Assembly (NCBI GenBank): GCA_933207985.1
Contig: OW240916.1
Span: 131,259,641-131,323,640 of the forward strand
Direction of reading: 5' to 3'
From: Pelobates cultripes
Lineage: Eukaryota; Chordata; Amphibia; Anura; Pelobatidae
Length of the DNA stretch: 64,000 nucleotides
The number at the start of each line of letters is the position of its first letter. Within the stretch, counting starts at the first letter, position 1. The notes beneath the pieces are model-generated. The model ran no database searches, was not told the origin of the DNA, and saw nothing but the letters and a program-made list of their open reading frames with translations. Shown here piece by piece: positions 1 to 10,797 of the stretch. The position numbers and the translations under genes were made by a program.

Positions 1-1647
1 ATAATTCTGTATCAACATCGAATGGGTGGTTTATATGATTCATACTTATCATTGCTCGAGACCAGGGTGTGGCACAAGAGATTTCCCCTTTATAATGCAG
101 CACACTACCAGATGCAGGTTGGCCCCTGAGAAAGGTACATCTGAGCACTGAAATGCGCGTGGGGCTCTGTGACTCAAATTCACTTTTACATTTTAATGCA
201 CCATGCAGTTTAACTTAACTTATGCATTTATTTTAAAGTATCCTACCTATAATTGGTTAGATTGCAAGGCAGAGCGAGCAGTAATGGTAGACCGTTAGAA
301 GTCTGCTACAGAGGTATACACTTTATTATTGTTAACCTTTCTGTCCAGCGTATTGCAATTCAAAGGTGGAATTATTTGCCAGTCTACTAATTTATATTTC
401 ATATCATATTGTGGGATTGGAGTGTAGTTTCCTTTAAATATTACAATCATCGGAGGTGCAACACAACTATTCACAACTATTTTAGCATTTAATACTTAAC
501 TCCATGCCTCCCCCCCCCCCCCAATTATAATATCAGGCAGGAGTGTCTTTGTTGTTTAGTTTTTTTACAATTCCTGGATATATTTTTCTTTCTTTGCATT
601 GCATGGCAATAAAATGGTAAGGATCATAAACAAGCACATTTTTTTTTTCTTTTTGAATTATGCTGTTAAATACCATGTATTCTTGAAATGGAGTCTGTTT
701 TTTTTTTTTTGGTGTATTTCAGCTTATGTTTGCCCTTTGTATAGGACTAGCATTTTGTTCAGTATTATTAATGTGTATGTTACTTAAGTGATTGTGCGAA
801 CTGTTTATGTGTGTGGTTAGTGATTATTCCGCCTTGTAGCGTAGTGATAATGCAATGCTTATGTTTTTAAAAGACATTGCCTAACCACTGAAATGGAGAC
901 ACCCAACTCAGTGAAGTGTTTTTTTTTTCCTTTTACAGCGATTTTTATTAATGCCTGGTCTATATTACACTACTTATATGTGGTGTTACATACAACGTCT
1001 GCTTAACATGAGAAATAATTATCATAGCTTCCTGGACGCCTTCTGACATGCATTGTTTAACTGGTTTTTGTTTTTGTTTTTTTCTATGGCATGTTTAATA
1101 TTTTCAAGACCAGAGTTGATCAAAATACAATTTATTGTAGTAGGTTTAGAAGGTAATTACATGGAATTTCAACAGCACATGCCATAATGCTCATGCGAGG
1201 CAAGTGTTGTGAGCACACTGGAGTCTGTTAGGATTTAGGAAGTGCCTCTTTAACCTGTGTGTGTCACCATTCAAGGGTAAAAGGTAAACTTTTGATCAGG
1301 GCCATTTGGGTGATTTCTGTTATCATTATGATTTTAGATTAAAGCATATTAATATGTACAGCCTGTCAACACCGACTGGTTGCAAAAGGGTATAGTAACC
1401 ACCCCCGTTAGGTGGCTTACATAGAAATCATATATCAAAAAATACCCGCACTCCCATGTGTAATGCAATTTAGATTTTATTATACAATCAAAATATAAAA
1501 ATGCTTATAATTAATCCATATACACCAATTCAGAAATAAATATGAAATAATTACCATACAAATTGCTATTATATACACATAAATATGACATATGTAAATA
1601 CATCCAAGATTGGAATAGAAAATTAAGACATCCACCATATCAAAATT

Positions 1648-1650
<3 letters not shown>
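1..1650. other. Unassigned AT-rich DNA
   Basis: I see no convincing coding region, RNA gene or element boundary here. The stretch holds a C-run near 510-522 and several T-runs (near 640, 700 and 920). Short open frames are low-complexity and rich in Phe/Ile, as expected by chance in AT-rich DNA. Confidence 0.6.

Positions 1651-1684
<34 letters not shown>
1651..1684. repeat. (GT)n microsatellite
   Basis: About 17 uninterrupted GT units are directly visible. They abut the Tc1-like end that follows. Confidence 0.95.
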
Positions 1685-1687
<3 letters not shown>

Positions 1688-1689
1688 CA

Positions 1690-1858
1690 CAGTATCTCAC
1701 AAAAGTGAGTACACCCCTCACATTTTTGTAAACATTATATCTTTTCATGTGACAACACTGAAACAATTACACTCTGCTACAATGTAAAGTAGTAAGTGTA
1801 CAGCCTGTATAACAGTGTAAATTTGCTGTGCCCTCAAAATAACTCAACACACGCCATT
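1690..1858 (+). mobile_element. Tc1/mariner-like terminal fragment
   Basis: The segment opens with CAGTATCTCACAAAAGTGAG and goes on through a stretch that resembles the terminal region of a widespread vertebrate Tc1-type transposon. Only about 170 bp remain; no transposase frame and no second end are seen. The family call comes from recognising the terminal sequence, not from a search. Confidence 0.7.
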
Positions 1859-2547
1859 GTGTACCTTGTAACTTTCAAAAACACTATAAAACCTTTACAT
1901 GGGGGTTACTGTTAGACTCAGGAGACTTTCAGAATATAAATATGAGTGTTTAAAGCCATAACATGTATCATGATGATATTATCCGTACAAGTGCAGTTTT
2001 TGTGTGAAAACAAATATGAACATTAACTTTGGCCAGGGTTTGTGACTAAGTGGCTACTACAAAAGACTGGACAAACCCCATTTTGAATACCATGAGTTAT
2101 ATTCTTTTACAAATGGTATGCCATGATGGGGTTAGTTTTAATTCCTTGGCTGCTATACGTTCTCAAAAGCAGCATAGGCCCAGCAAACCAATCTGGCAAA
2201 TTTCAATGAGCAAACCTAGATAAGGGGAAAACCCTAAATATTTGTATTTTTGCTGTAAAATCCAACAATATTACGGCATTCGCAGTTAAAATGTCATGCA
2301 GAACTTGAAAAGTAACATTTCTTAATTTCTCAAACTTTTTTAGATTTTGTTCATATTAAATTAAGTTACATATATAAATATTTGATATGAAATGAAAGCC
2401 CTGTTTCTCCTGAGCAAAATTATATTTAATAACTGTGGGTGTACTTAATATGAAAGAGGTGAATTATGGTTGAACCATATGTAGCGCAAATATCAGGTTT
2501 TGTTTTGATCAAAGCATGTACAATTGCCTGCGTTCTTAAGGGGTTAA
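1859..2547 (+). mobile_element. Partial copy of the TTAACCCCTT element family
   Basis: Blocks here match, with many substitutions, blocks inside the 49955-52000 element. One contains ACATGGGGGTTACTGTTA, the other ACTTTGGCCAG followed by GACTAAGTGGCTACTA. The copy ends in CTTAAGGGGTTAA, the same terminus as that element. The blocks occur here once each and in simple order, without the palindromes of the larger copy, so this copy shows the uninverted arrangement. The left end is missing or replaced by the Tc1-like fragment. Confidence 0.65.
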
Positions 2548-2728
2548 ATTAAGACCTCCCATTTGTAGAACTGGAGTGGATTTTTTTCCACGGGGCCCAG
2601 TGGGGCGTCCTCTGCTCTCCCCCAGGACTTAATGTATAGTTTGACTGAAAACATTGTCCTTTTTTTTTTTTAAAGTAAGGGCTACTTTATCATATGTATT
2701 TTTCAATACGCTTGACAAAGTGTGTGGC

Positions 2729-3231
2729 TTAAAGGACCACTATAGTGCCAGGAAAACATACTCGTTTTCCTGGCACTATAGTGCCCTGAGGGTGCCCCCA
2801 CCCTCAGGGACCTCCTTCAGCCCGGCTCTGGAAGGGGGAAAGGGGTAAAAACTTACCTTTTTCCAGCGCTGGGGGGGGGAGCTCTCTGCCTCCGATCCTC
2901 CTCTGTTCCGCCCCGTTGGCTCAATGCGCATGCGCGGCAGGAGCTGCGCGCGCATTCAGCCGGTCGCATAGGAAAGCATTATCAATGCTTTCCTATGGAC
3001 GCTTGCATGCTCTCACTGTGATTTTCACAGTGAGAATCACGCAATCGCCTCTAGCGGCTGTCAATGAGACAGCCGCTAGAGGCTTTGGGGGAAGGCTTAA
3101 CCCATTCATAAACATAGCAGTTTCTGTGAAACTGCTATGTTTATAAAAGAATGGGTTAAGCCTAGCTGGACCTGGCACCCAGACCACTTCATTAAGCTGA
3201 AGTGGTCTGGGTGCCTAGAGTGGTCCTTTAA
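2729..3231 (+). mobile_element. MITE, TTAA-flanked, family 1 (copy a)
   Basis: TTAA is present at both ends. The termini read AAAGGACCACTATAGTGCC at the left and GCCTAGAGTGGTCCTTTAA at the right, so the outer bases are inverted repeats. Each end is also its own hairpin: AGTGCCAGGAAAAC mirrored at the left, and CACCCAGACCACTTC mirrored at the right. There is no transposase. TTAA flanks and size suit a piggyBac-type non-autonomous element; the superfamily is inference. Confidence 0.85.
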
Positions 3232-3445
3232 GGTAAGCTACTCTTTCTTTGTTATGCTAACTTTGCCTAGTCTCTGCAAATAGAAAATCCCCATGGCAGA
3301 GCACAATTGTTTATTAATAAATTTCTCACTAATTCTGGCCCCAGCTGATAGAGCTATCTAATACCAGGGGTTCCCTTGTTACCTGCTGGGGAAACAGTCC
3401 CTGTTGGTAAAACACTTCATGATGGAATTGTTCCATCATGGGTCT

Positions 3446-3927
3446 TTAAAGGACCACTCTAGGCACCCAGACCACTTCAGCTTAATGAAGTGGTCTGGGT
3501 GCCAGGTCCAGCTAGGATTAACCCTTTTTTAAAATAAACATAGCAGTTTCAGAGAAACTGCTATGTATATATTAGGGTTAATTCAGCCTCCAAATCCTCT
3601 AGTGGCTGTCTCATTGACAGCCGCTAGAGGCGCTTGCGTGATTCTCACTGTGAAAATCAGTGAGAACATGCAAGCGTCCATAGGAAAGCATTGTAAATGC
3701 TTTCCTATTAGACCGGCTGAATGCGCGCGCATTCAGCCGAAAGGGAGGAGAAGAGGAGGATCGGAGGCGGAGAGCTCCCAGCTCGGCGCTGGAAAAAAAG
3801 GTAAGTTTTAACCCTTTCCTCTCCCCAGAGCCGGGCGGGAGGGGGATCCTGAGGGTGAGGGCACCCTCAGGGCACTATAGTGCCAGGAAAACAAGTATGT
3901 TTTGCTGGCACTATAGTGGTCCTTTAA
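3446..3927 (-). mobile_element. MITE, TTAA-flanked, family 1 (copy b)
   Basis: Same family as 2729-3231 but inverted: it starts with the GACCACTCTAGGCACCCAG end and finishes with the GCCAGGAAAAC hairpin end before TTAA. The two copies are separated by about 215 bp, which themselves contain a small hairpin (CATGATGGAA...TTCCATCATG near 3418-3440). Non-coding. Confidence 0.85.
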
Positions 3928-5146
3928 GTTCAGGATATCTATAATGGAATAAATTTGTGTCATTAAACGGTTAAAGTAAAACTCCAGCCCCTATAAACAT
4001 TTTATCAAATTGAATCAGTTGTGGGGCCTGAAGGTCATGGGTACAGTCTTAACCTGTAGTTAAATCCTCTTTCAAATTGTTTAATCTTTCATGTGTCCTG
4101 CCTGCGCCCATCTACTCTGCCCCTGGTCTCTTCTTATGATCCTAGTAAGAAGGACTTTTCCATTGGAGCAAGTGATAGGCTGAGAGTGTTAACTGTTGCT
4201 CTTAACCGATATCTGATCACATATTGAGAGGAATGCTTCTGAAACATACATCCATTTCTAATCCAGAGGGATTTTTCACTTGTGCATGTGTTTCCCGATG
4301 ACAGGAAATCTTATCAGATTGAAGGATGTTATTTCTGATAATGGGCTCCTATCCTCAGCAACCCTGAATCAATAAAGGAACTCAACTGTGCTGGAGATTG
4401 AAAATTTGTCTACTGTAGATGGATTTCTAGCTGTTAAAAGGTTGCTCTACAATCAACAATGGATTAAAAGTTGTTTGTTTGTTTTTTTGCTGTCATCCAC
4501 CATATTTGTAAAACATTCAAGGCCTAAACTACACTAAACTAAAAAATTTATACTGTTACATTGGTTAATACATACATCTGCCAATAGAGGAATGCTGGCA
4601 ATGCTGAGGACAAGTAGTATTATTACAATATAAATCTGGTGGAGCTTTTGGAGCATGATCCCATTTTGGAAGAACATATACACCACCATTACTGAAATCA
4701 TAATGTCATTATATTTGGTTTTCAACCTATATATCAACAGTTGTTTTACCATCTGTATACCCTTATACCAGTGGTTATGGTGCTTGGAGTGTTCAATTAA
4801 ACCTATATACTTTTAATAACCATGTGAAGTAATGGAATTTATGTTTACCCAGAGACATGATGGAGTGAGTTGATGTGAGCAGATGTCAGCAAATCACTCA
4901 TAAATGGTCCTGTATGCTGGCATGTTTTTAATAATCACTTCCAGCTTCTTTCCTCTTGCATTTTTATTTTTAACTAATTTTTTTGCACTTTTCCTTATCA
5001 CTGTACATAATTCTCTGCAATCTGGGGGCCACACAGTGTTCTTGTGACTTGTGTCATATTCACAAGCTTTCAAACTATTTTTCTTTACCCAGTGTATAAA
5101 AATATATTTGAAATAAAATAATTTAACCCTTCCTTGCAATGTAACG
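3928..5146. other. Unassigned DNA with a possible MITE end
   Basis: No gene is seen. Near 4768-4795, GTGGTTATGGTGCTTGGAGTG resembles the ends of another MITE family seen at 40090 and 63258, but no partner end was found. Otherwise unique-looking AT-rich sequence. Confidence 0.45.
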
Positions 5147-6049
5147 CTATGTTAATTTTGGTGGCAAATTTAAACTTGGTTTCAGTCATAGCCTTTTCAC
5201 TAAAAAGCCATTTTTGTTTGTTGTATTTTAGCCTTCTGAATTATTTTAGTCAACACAACTAAAATCTAATGGGTTTAGTTAAAGCCTCTATCTCTCATTT
5301 GCCCCTTCCCCGGCCCCTCTGTGTCTCTTTGTGTCCTCCCAGCCCCTCTTAGTGTCTCTCTCCCAAGTCCTGGTCTGTCTCTTTTGTCCCTTCCACAGCC
5401 CCTTTATGTAGCGTTAATTTTGCCTGCAAATTTCCATGTAGTTTTAGTCCTAGTCTTTTGACTAAAATGCCATTTTAGCTTTAGTTGTATTTTAGTCATC
5501 TGAATTGTTTTAATAATTAGTAGAGAAAAAGGGTACAAGTAAAACTGTGGGAAACATAAACTTTATGCCCACAGTCTACTGGTACATAGTTAGCAATCCA
5601 TATAGAGTAAATAAAATATAACTTTTAATAGGTAATTAAAAATAGTAACACAGTCACAAAATGTCTAATTAGCGCAATCGCTACAACCAAAGCTAAATAA
5701 ATTCAGCGACAAGAGAGAGACAAAAGAAAATAATAAATATCATGAAATGGTGCCTATATATATTGCTGGCACAAGTAAGAAGGGAAAAGGACAGGGTTAA
5801 ATGAAAAGTAGAACCCAATATCCCTGTTGTGTATCGCTACTCCCGTTTCCCAATCTCACTAAAAATCGATTTCTAACTCTCCATAATAATCGCTAGCTGA
5901 GTATGGCTGTCAAAAGGTAGAAAAAAAAGTCTAAACTAATAAAGCGTCTAGAACTGAATAAATAAAATAAATGAAGCAGAGGGGTGGCTGTAAGTTTTCT
6001 AAATCGTAGTCGGATCGTCCCTGTCTGCCTCCCACACCCTCTGCTGCAC

Positions 6050-6099
6050 TGCACCCGACGCGCGTTTCGCCGTAAAACGGCTTTTCAAGGGAACCGGGT
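6050..6099 (-). ncRNA. Hammerhead-ribozyme-like motif, PLE1 3' arm
   Basis: Read on the minus strand: a CCC strand, a UUGAAAA segment, a five-pair stem (GCCGU/ACGGC, UUU loop), GAAAC, a very short GC stem, GUC, then GGG that can pair with CCC. The order is that of a type I hammerhead with a minimal stem III, and GAAA plus GUC match the core. The CUGAUGA box is degenerate, so self-cleavage is uncertain. Minimal hammerheads in PLE terminal repeats are established knowledge. Confidence 0.6.
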
Positions 6100-6128
6100 A
6101 AACGGACAGCATGTCATTTAAATAGCCC

Positions 6129-6178
6129 GCCCTCTCTCCAGATTGGCTGATAGTTTAGCCGAAATGAGAGAGGGGAGG
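6129..6178 (-). other. Two-tier hairpin between PLE1 ORF and ribozyme motif
   Basis: CCCTCTCTC pairs with GAGAGAGGG as an outer stem. An inner stem, ATTGGCT with AGCC(G)AAT, lies within it, separated by short unpaired bases. The position, 3' of the ORF and 5' of the hammerhead-like motif in element sense, parallels two hairpins in PLE2. A role as an RNA structure is inference. Confidence 0.45.
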
Positions 6179-6768
6179 GGCAAGTAAGGAAAGTGTCTCA
6201 GAGCCCTATCCCTCACAGTTAACCCTTCGAGGTCCAGTATACTGTGAAGAGAAATAGGGCTGGATAGATATATTAATAAATAGATATGGTAAAATTCAAA
6301 ATGAAACGTTTATATCAAAACCATATATAAATCAAAAATAAACTACATGTAGATAGCTGGACTTAGCAAGTTGTAAAATAGTAGTGTCCTCGTTGTAATG
6401 TAAAATAAAGGGGATAACTACAGGACAAGAAAGCATAAGGTCTTATGTGGTAAAAACCTGAACTAGAAATTAAATTGATAAAGGGACCATTTGGTAACAA
6501 GAAATTTGTCCAATATGTTGCTGAATGGTAAGAACACATAATTGACTACCTTGTACTGCCTATATTGATATAGTGAAATATAATAACTAATGTTAAGATT
6601 TATCTAATTTTCCCAAGTTATTTAGGAATCTTAAAGTCAAAGAAAAAAATCAAAGAAAAATTCCCATGTATAAGAACCATACACTTTTGGCTATCAATGT
6701 AAATGACCATAGGGCCACTTTATGATAAAAATTCTTCAATAGCCAGGAGGAAACAGGTCAATTTGTCT

Positions 6769-9198
6769 TTATGCATGAATAAATGGAGTAAAATTAAACT
6801 CCTCATTTAATCCTTTCGGATATAAAGTTTGAAAGGAATAGATCCAACGGGACTCAGCTTTAAGAAGGGCAACGTTAATATCTCCCTTCCGATGGTTCTG
6901 AAACATTTTTTGGATCACCTGAAATTTAAGTACATTCGATTTAGAGGCATGATTCAGGCGTACATGTTTGGCAATTGGTGTATCAATGCGTGGGTTCGTA
7001 ATGGAATTGATGTGTTGTAAAATCCGTCTGCGTAGTTGTTGATAAGTTTTTCCAATGTACTGTAGCCCACATTCACATGTTATGAGATAAATCACATTGG
7101 TGGAGCTGCAGTTGATAAATGAATTCACCACTACGTCTTTAGAGGTTCGTTTATTATGTACAGTTTTTGAGGGAAATATAAAGTCACAGGCCTTACAATG
7201 GCCGCACTTGAAGAGACCTTTGGTTTGAAGCCAAGTAGATGTAATTTGTGCTGGTTTTAGATGGCTATGTGTTAGATGGTCTGCCAGATTCTTTGCTCTG
7301 CGATAGGTCATTGAGGGTTGTTCAGTGATAGTATTTTTTAGGCAAGTATCATACTGTAATACTGGCCAGTTTTTACTCAACACCTGTAGTGCTTGGTTCC
7401 AGTCTTTGTCAAAAGTGCCTATAAACCTCGTAACCCCTGGAGTTGTAGATTTATTTTTCGGGGGTCTGTGCAGACTTTCTATCCTATCTACAGCTTTAGT
7501 TCTTTGATAGGCTCTTTTTAATATTCTGTTGGGGTAGCCAAGATTCTTGAATCTGTTTTTTAATTCCTTTGCCTCCTTTTCATAATCTTCCTGATTCGAG
7601 CAGTTTCTTTTGGCTCTTAAATATTGGCCATAGGGTATGTTGGCCTTGATATGATATGGATGGAAGCTCTGCCAGTGAAGCAAACTATTGGTTGCTGTGG
7701 GTTTTCTATAGAGTGATGTAGAGATTAGTCCATCCTCTTGGATGCTAATCAATAAATCCAGGAATACCAGTTGTTTAACATGTATGACGTGAGTAAGTTG
7801 AAGATTAATTGAATTTACATTAAGAATGTCTACCATTTCTTTGAACAACGTAAAGGGACCTATCCAGAAAATTAACACGTCATCTATATAGCGATACCAT
7901 TTTAATATAGATGAAGTGAAAGTGGCATTTGAGTCAATAAATACCATGGTCTCTTCCCACCATCCCAGAAATAGGTTGGCATAACTGGGTGCACACGATG
8001 ATCCCATAGCTGTGCCCCGGAGTTGTAAAAAATATTTCCCATTGAATGTAAAATAATTGTGTGTTAACACAAATTCTAATAGCCGCAAAATGAACCGTTG
8101 TTCCTGTTCATTAAAAGTCTCAGCCTTTTCTAAGAAATAAGCTACACCTGCTAAACCTTTATCATGTGGAATGTTATTATACAGTGCCACCACGTCTAGA
8201 CTCGCCAGAGACGTATAAGGTGGCACTGTAAGGTTTTCCAAAGTCAATAGCGTCTGTTTAGTGTCCCGTATGTGGGACTGAAGACCTTGTACTATCGGTT
8301 GGAGTAATTTGTCCAGAAATTGACTGGCTCTCTCAGTTAGGCTATGATTGCCTGAGACAATAGGTCTCCCCGGGGGGTTACACAGATCCTTGTGCACCTT
8401 GGGGAGACAGTAAAATGTAGCTATAGTAATATTGGACTGAGACACAATGTATCTGTGTTCATTTTGTGTTATTACATTCTCCGTTAAACCATCTTGCACC
8501 AATAGCTGTAATTCCCTAAGGTATCCTTTAGTAGGATCTTCTTTCAGAACCTGATAGGTATTGTCGTCTGATAAATGTTTCATACACATGTCAATATATT
8601 GTGTTCGCTGCATAAGGACTATATTTCCTCCTTTATCAGAAGATTTTATCACAATTTCTGTCTCTAATTGTAATTCTTGTAGAGCCAGACTTTCCTCAAA
8701 TTTCAAATTTGAAGTGTGGCACTGTTGGGTACTTTGAAACTCTAAGTCGTTAGTACACATTTGTACGAATAAATCTATGCATGGGAACTCTTTGAGGTTT
8801 GGGGTAAACCAACACAGAGGTTTACAGTCTGTGAGGGAATTTAAAGGTTCTTGTTCAGAGTGCAGATCTGTGAGTATACTGAAAATTTCATTATCCTCTG
8901 ATGTAAGACCTAGTTCCCTCAAGTTCTTTAGATTTCTCTTTTCATGGAAAGCATGAAGGGCCAATTTGCGACCAAATAGGTTTACATCTTTGGCCCAATT
9001 GAACCTATTTCTAGAGGGTGTGGGGACAAATGATAGTCCTTTCTGTAGCAGTGAGACATGCCTAGGTTTAAGAGTAAAATTGGATAAATTTATGATTTTG
9101 TTTTCTTCCAATTTATCCACTATTGGAAGTTGGACTGATGTACTTTGTATCCCCACTTCTTTCTGTCTCTGAGTCGTGCCCTTTGTGGTTGGGGCCAT
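6769..9198 (-). CDS. PLE reverse transcriptase with C-terminal GIY-YIG endonuclease
   Basis: An intact 809-residue frame. An N-terminal region carries KSSDKGGN near residue 183, a conserved PLE block ahead of the RT fingers. The RT core follows: LDVVALYNNIP, RGTAMGSSCAPSYANL near 394-410, and the catalytic YIDDVLIFW near 437. Near 663-675 a cysteine cluster (CGHCKACDF) precedes the GIY-YIG domain, with VIYLITC and QYIGKTYQQLRRRI near 700-725. Enzymes of this family nick DNA with the GIY-YIG domain and prime reverse transcription at the nick, in the nucleus. The start was taken as the first Met of the frame, just inside the arm boundary. No frameshift or stop was seen, so the gene could encode an active enzyme. 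The paralogue at 58666-60482 is decayed. Confidence 0.93.
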   Translation of the reverse strand: MAPTTKGTTQRQKEVGIQSTSVQLPIVDKLEENKIINLSNFTLKPRHVSLLQKGLSFVPTPSRNRFNWAKDVNLFGRKLALHAFHEKRNLKNLRELGLTSEDNEIFSILTDLHSEQEPLNSLTDCKPLCWFTPNLKEFPCIDLFVQMCTNDLEFQSTQQCHTSNLKFEESLALQELQLETEIVIKSSDKGGNIVLMQRTQYIDMCMKHLSDDNTYQVLKEDPTKGYLRELQLLVQDGLTENVITQNEHRYIVSQSNITIATFYCLPKVHKDLCNPPGRPIVSGNHSLTERASQFLDKLLQPIVQGLQSHIRDTKQTLLTLENLTVPPYTSLASLDVVALYNNIPHDKGLAGVAYFLEKAETFNEQEQRFILRLLEFVLTHNYFTFNGKYFLQLRGTAMGSSCAPSYANLFLGWWEETMVFIDSNATFTSSILKWYRYIDDVLIFWIGPFTLFKEMVDILNVNSINLQLTHVIHVKQLVFLDLLISIQEDGLISTSLYRKPTATNSLLHWQSFHPYHIKANIPYGQYLRAKRNCSNQEDYEKEAKELKNRFKNLGYPNRILKRAYQRTKAVDRIESLHRPPKNKSTTPGVTRFIGTFDKDWNQALQVLSKNWPVLQYDTCLKNTITEQPSMTYRRAKNLADHLTHSHLKPAQITSTWLQTKGLFKCGHCKACDFIFPSKTVHNKRTSKDVVVNSFINCSSTNVIYLITCECGLQYIGKTYQQLRRRILQHINSITNPRIDTPIAKHVRLNHASKSNVLKFQVIQKMFQNHRKGDINVALLKAESRWIYSFQTLYPKGLNEEFNFTPFIHA

Positions 9199-9219
9199 TC
9201 CTGATCTAAAAAAGTAGAG

Positions 9220-10172
9220 TTCTAGTTCAGGTTTTTACCACATAAGACCTTATGCTTTCTTGTCCTGTAGTTATCCCCTTTATTTTACATTACAACGAGG
9301 ACACTACTATTTTACAACTTGCTAAGTCCAGCTATCTACATGTAGTTTATTTTTGATTTATATATGGTTTTGATATAAACGTTTCATTTTGAATTTTACC
9401 ATATCTATTTATTAATATATCTATCCAGCCCTATTTCTCTTCACAGTATACTGGACCTCGAAGGGTTAACTGTGAGGGATAGGGCTCTGAGACACTTTCC
9501 TTACTTGCCCCTCCCCTCTCTCATTTGGCTAAACTATCAGCCAATCTGGAGAGAGGGCGGGCTATTTAAATGACATGCTGTCCGTTTACCCGGTTCCCTT
9601 GAAAAGCCGTTTTACGGCGAAACGCGCGTCGGGTGCAGTGCAGCAGAGGGTGTGGGAGGCAGACAGGGACGATCCGACTACGATTTAGAAAACTTACAGC
9701 CACCCCTCTGCTTCATTTATTTTATTTATTCAGTTCTAGACGCTTTATTAGTTTAGACTTTTTTTTCTACCTTTTGACAGCCATACTCAGCTAGCGATTA
9801 TTATGGAGAGTTAGAAATCGATTTTTAGTGAGATTGGGAAACGGGAGTAGCGATACACAACAGGGATATTGGGTTCTACTTTTCATTTAACCCTGTCCTT
9901 TTCCCTTCTTACTTGTGCCAGCAATATATATAGGCACCATTTCATGATATTTATTATTTTCTTTTGTCTCTCTCTTGTCGCTGAATTTATTTAGCTTTGG
10001 TTGTAGCGATTGCGCTAATTAGACATTTTGTGACTGTGTTACTATTTTTAATTACCTATTAAAAGTTATATTTTATTTACTCTATATGGATTGCTAACTA
10101 TGTACCAGTAGACTGTGGGCATAAAGTTTGTTTCCCACAGTTTTACTTGTACCCTTTTTCTCTACTAATTAT
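9220..10172 (+). repeat. PLE1 5' arm, inverted copy of the 3' arm
   Basis: Reverse complement of 5513-6468. It starts 21 bp upstream of the ORF start, so any promoter driving the ORF would lie in this arm. Together the arms could pair into a roughly 950-bp duplex in a read-through transcript; that consequence is inference. Confidence 0.9.
9588..9635 (+). ncRNA. Hammerhead-like motif, PLE1 5' arm (antisense to ORF)
   Basis: Identical to the motif at 6050-6099 but on the plus strand because the arm is inverted. In a transcript of the ORF strand it would be present only as its complement, so it could act as RNA only in a plus-strand transcript. Confidence 0.55.
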
Positions 10173-10345
10173 TGTTTCAATAGGGGTTACCCCCCATTTT
10201 CATCTATAGCAATCTTGACACTTTCTTTCCTCTCTCTGCTTTTTCTATCTAAATACATCTGAATTGTTTTAGTTTTAGTTGACTAATTCTCAAAAACTTT
10301 AGTCGACTAAAATTTTTAGTCAACAAAATTAACACTGGTGTAACG

Positions 10346-10781
10346 AGGTTGTACTTGTTAACGATGGGATCAATAGTGGTATTTCCGTTGCATGGTTTTT
10401 TCTTCAGCTGTAACTTCCCTTTTTCTTAAGTGCACCCACATACTGTGTTTGGGTTTTTTTGGGAGGGAAGCGGGGGTTCTTTTTTAAGGTGCTATAGTAA
10501 TGTGTGTAATTTTTTTGTGTGTGAATAAACTAGGTTAACAGGAAAAATCTCACAACAAAAAAATCCCACCTTTACTTTTTTTTTATCATTTAAACACACG
10601 TACAGCCACAGAAAATTCCTTAAATACTCCAAACACAAAATAAATTCAGCTTGCTGAGGCATTTCAAGGGTTAACAGAATGCCCCCTTTTGCAACTTTCT
10701 TGGTCGAGAATAACATACGGCATGGTGTTTTCAGTAAATCTTTTCCCAAATATCGACCATTTCCATTGAGCGTTGGTATAT
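10346..10781. other. Unassigned flank
   Basis: AT-rich sequence without recognisable gene or repeat. It ends in the first copy of the TSD of the retroposon that follows. Confidence 0.5.
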
Positions 10782-10797
10782 AAGAAATTGAGCAGAT

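Larger units (their letters stand above)
5513..6468 (-). repeat. PLE1 3' arm (pLTR-like)
   Basis: Reverse complement of 9220-10172. By eye only a few differences appear, for example a 2-nt indel near 5552 and a 1-nt indel near 6162. It begins at the element end (AGTAGAGAAAAAGGG) and stops at CTGAACTAGAA. It contains the hammerhead-like motif in the same sense as the ORF. PLE2 ends in a similar A-rich stretch (AAAGAAAAAGAGGGGCAAG), supporting this as the true 3' terminus. Confidence 0.9.
5513..10255 (-). mobile_element. Penelope-like element 1 (PLE1), apparently intact
   Basis: The element is bounded by a 16-bp duplication, CATCTGAATTGTTTTA, at 5497-5512 and 10256-10271. It consists of an inverted arm (9220-10172), the RT/GIY-YIG gene on the minus strand, and a second arm (5513-6468) that is the near-perfect reverse complement of the first. 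About 85 bp beyond the right arm (10173-10255) make up the 5' end. Inverted pLTR-like arms and a C-terminal GIY-YIG endonuclease are hallmarks of Penelope-like elements. An intact gene and near-identical arms suggest a recent insertion. Confidence 0.9.
5147..10345. repeat. TTTAGTCGACTAAA-type repeat, split by PLE1
   Basis: Flanks of PLE1 (5147-5512 and 10272-10345) contain many TTTAGTTG/CGACTAAA motifs. The ends are mirrored: GTTAATTTTG at the left and CAAAATTAAC at the right. A second, uninterrupted copy lies at 52019-52372. Near 5409 the left-end motif recurs (GCGTTAATTTTGCC), so two copies may be joined here. The inverted ends suggest a DNA transposon of unidentified superfamily. Confidence 0.6.
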
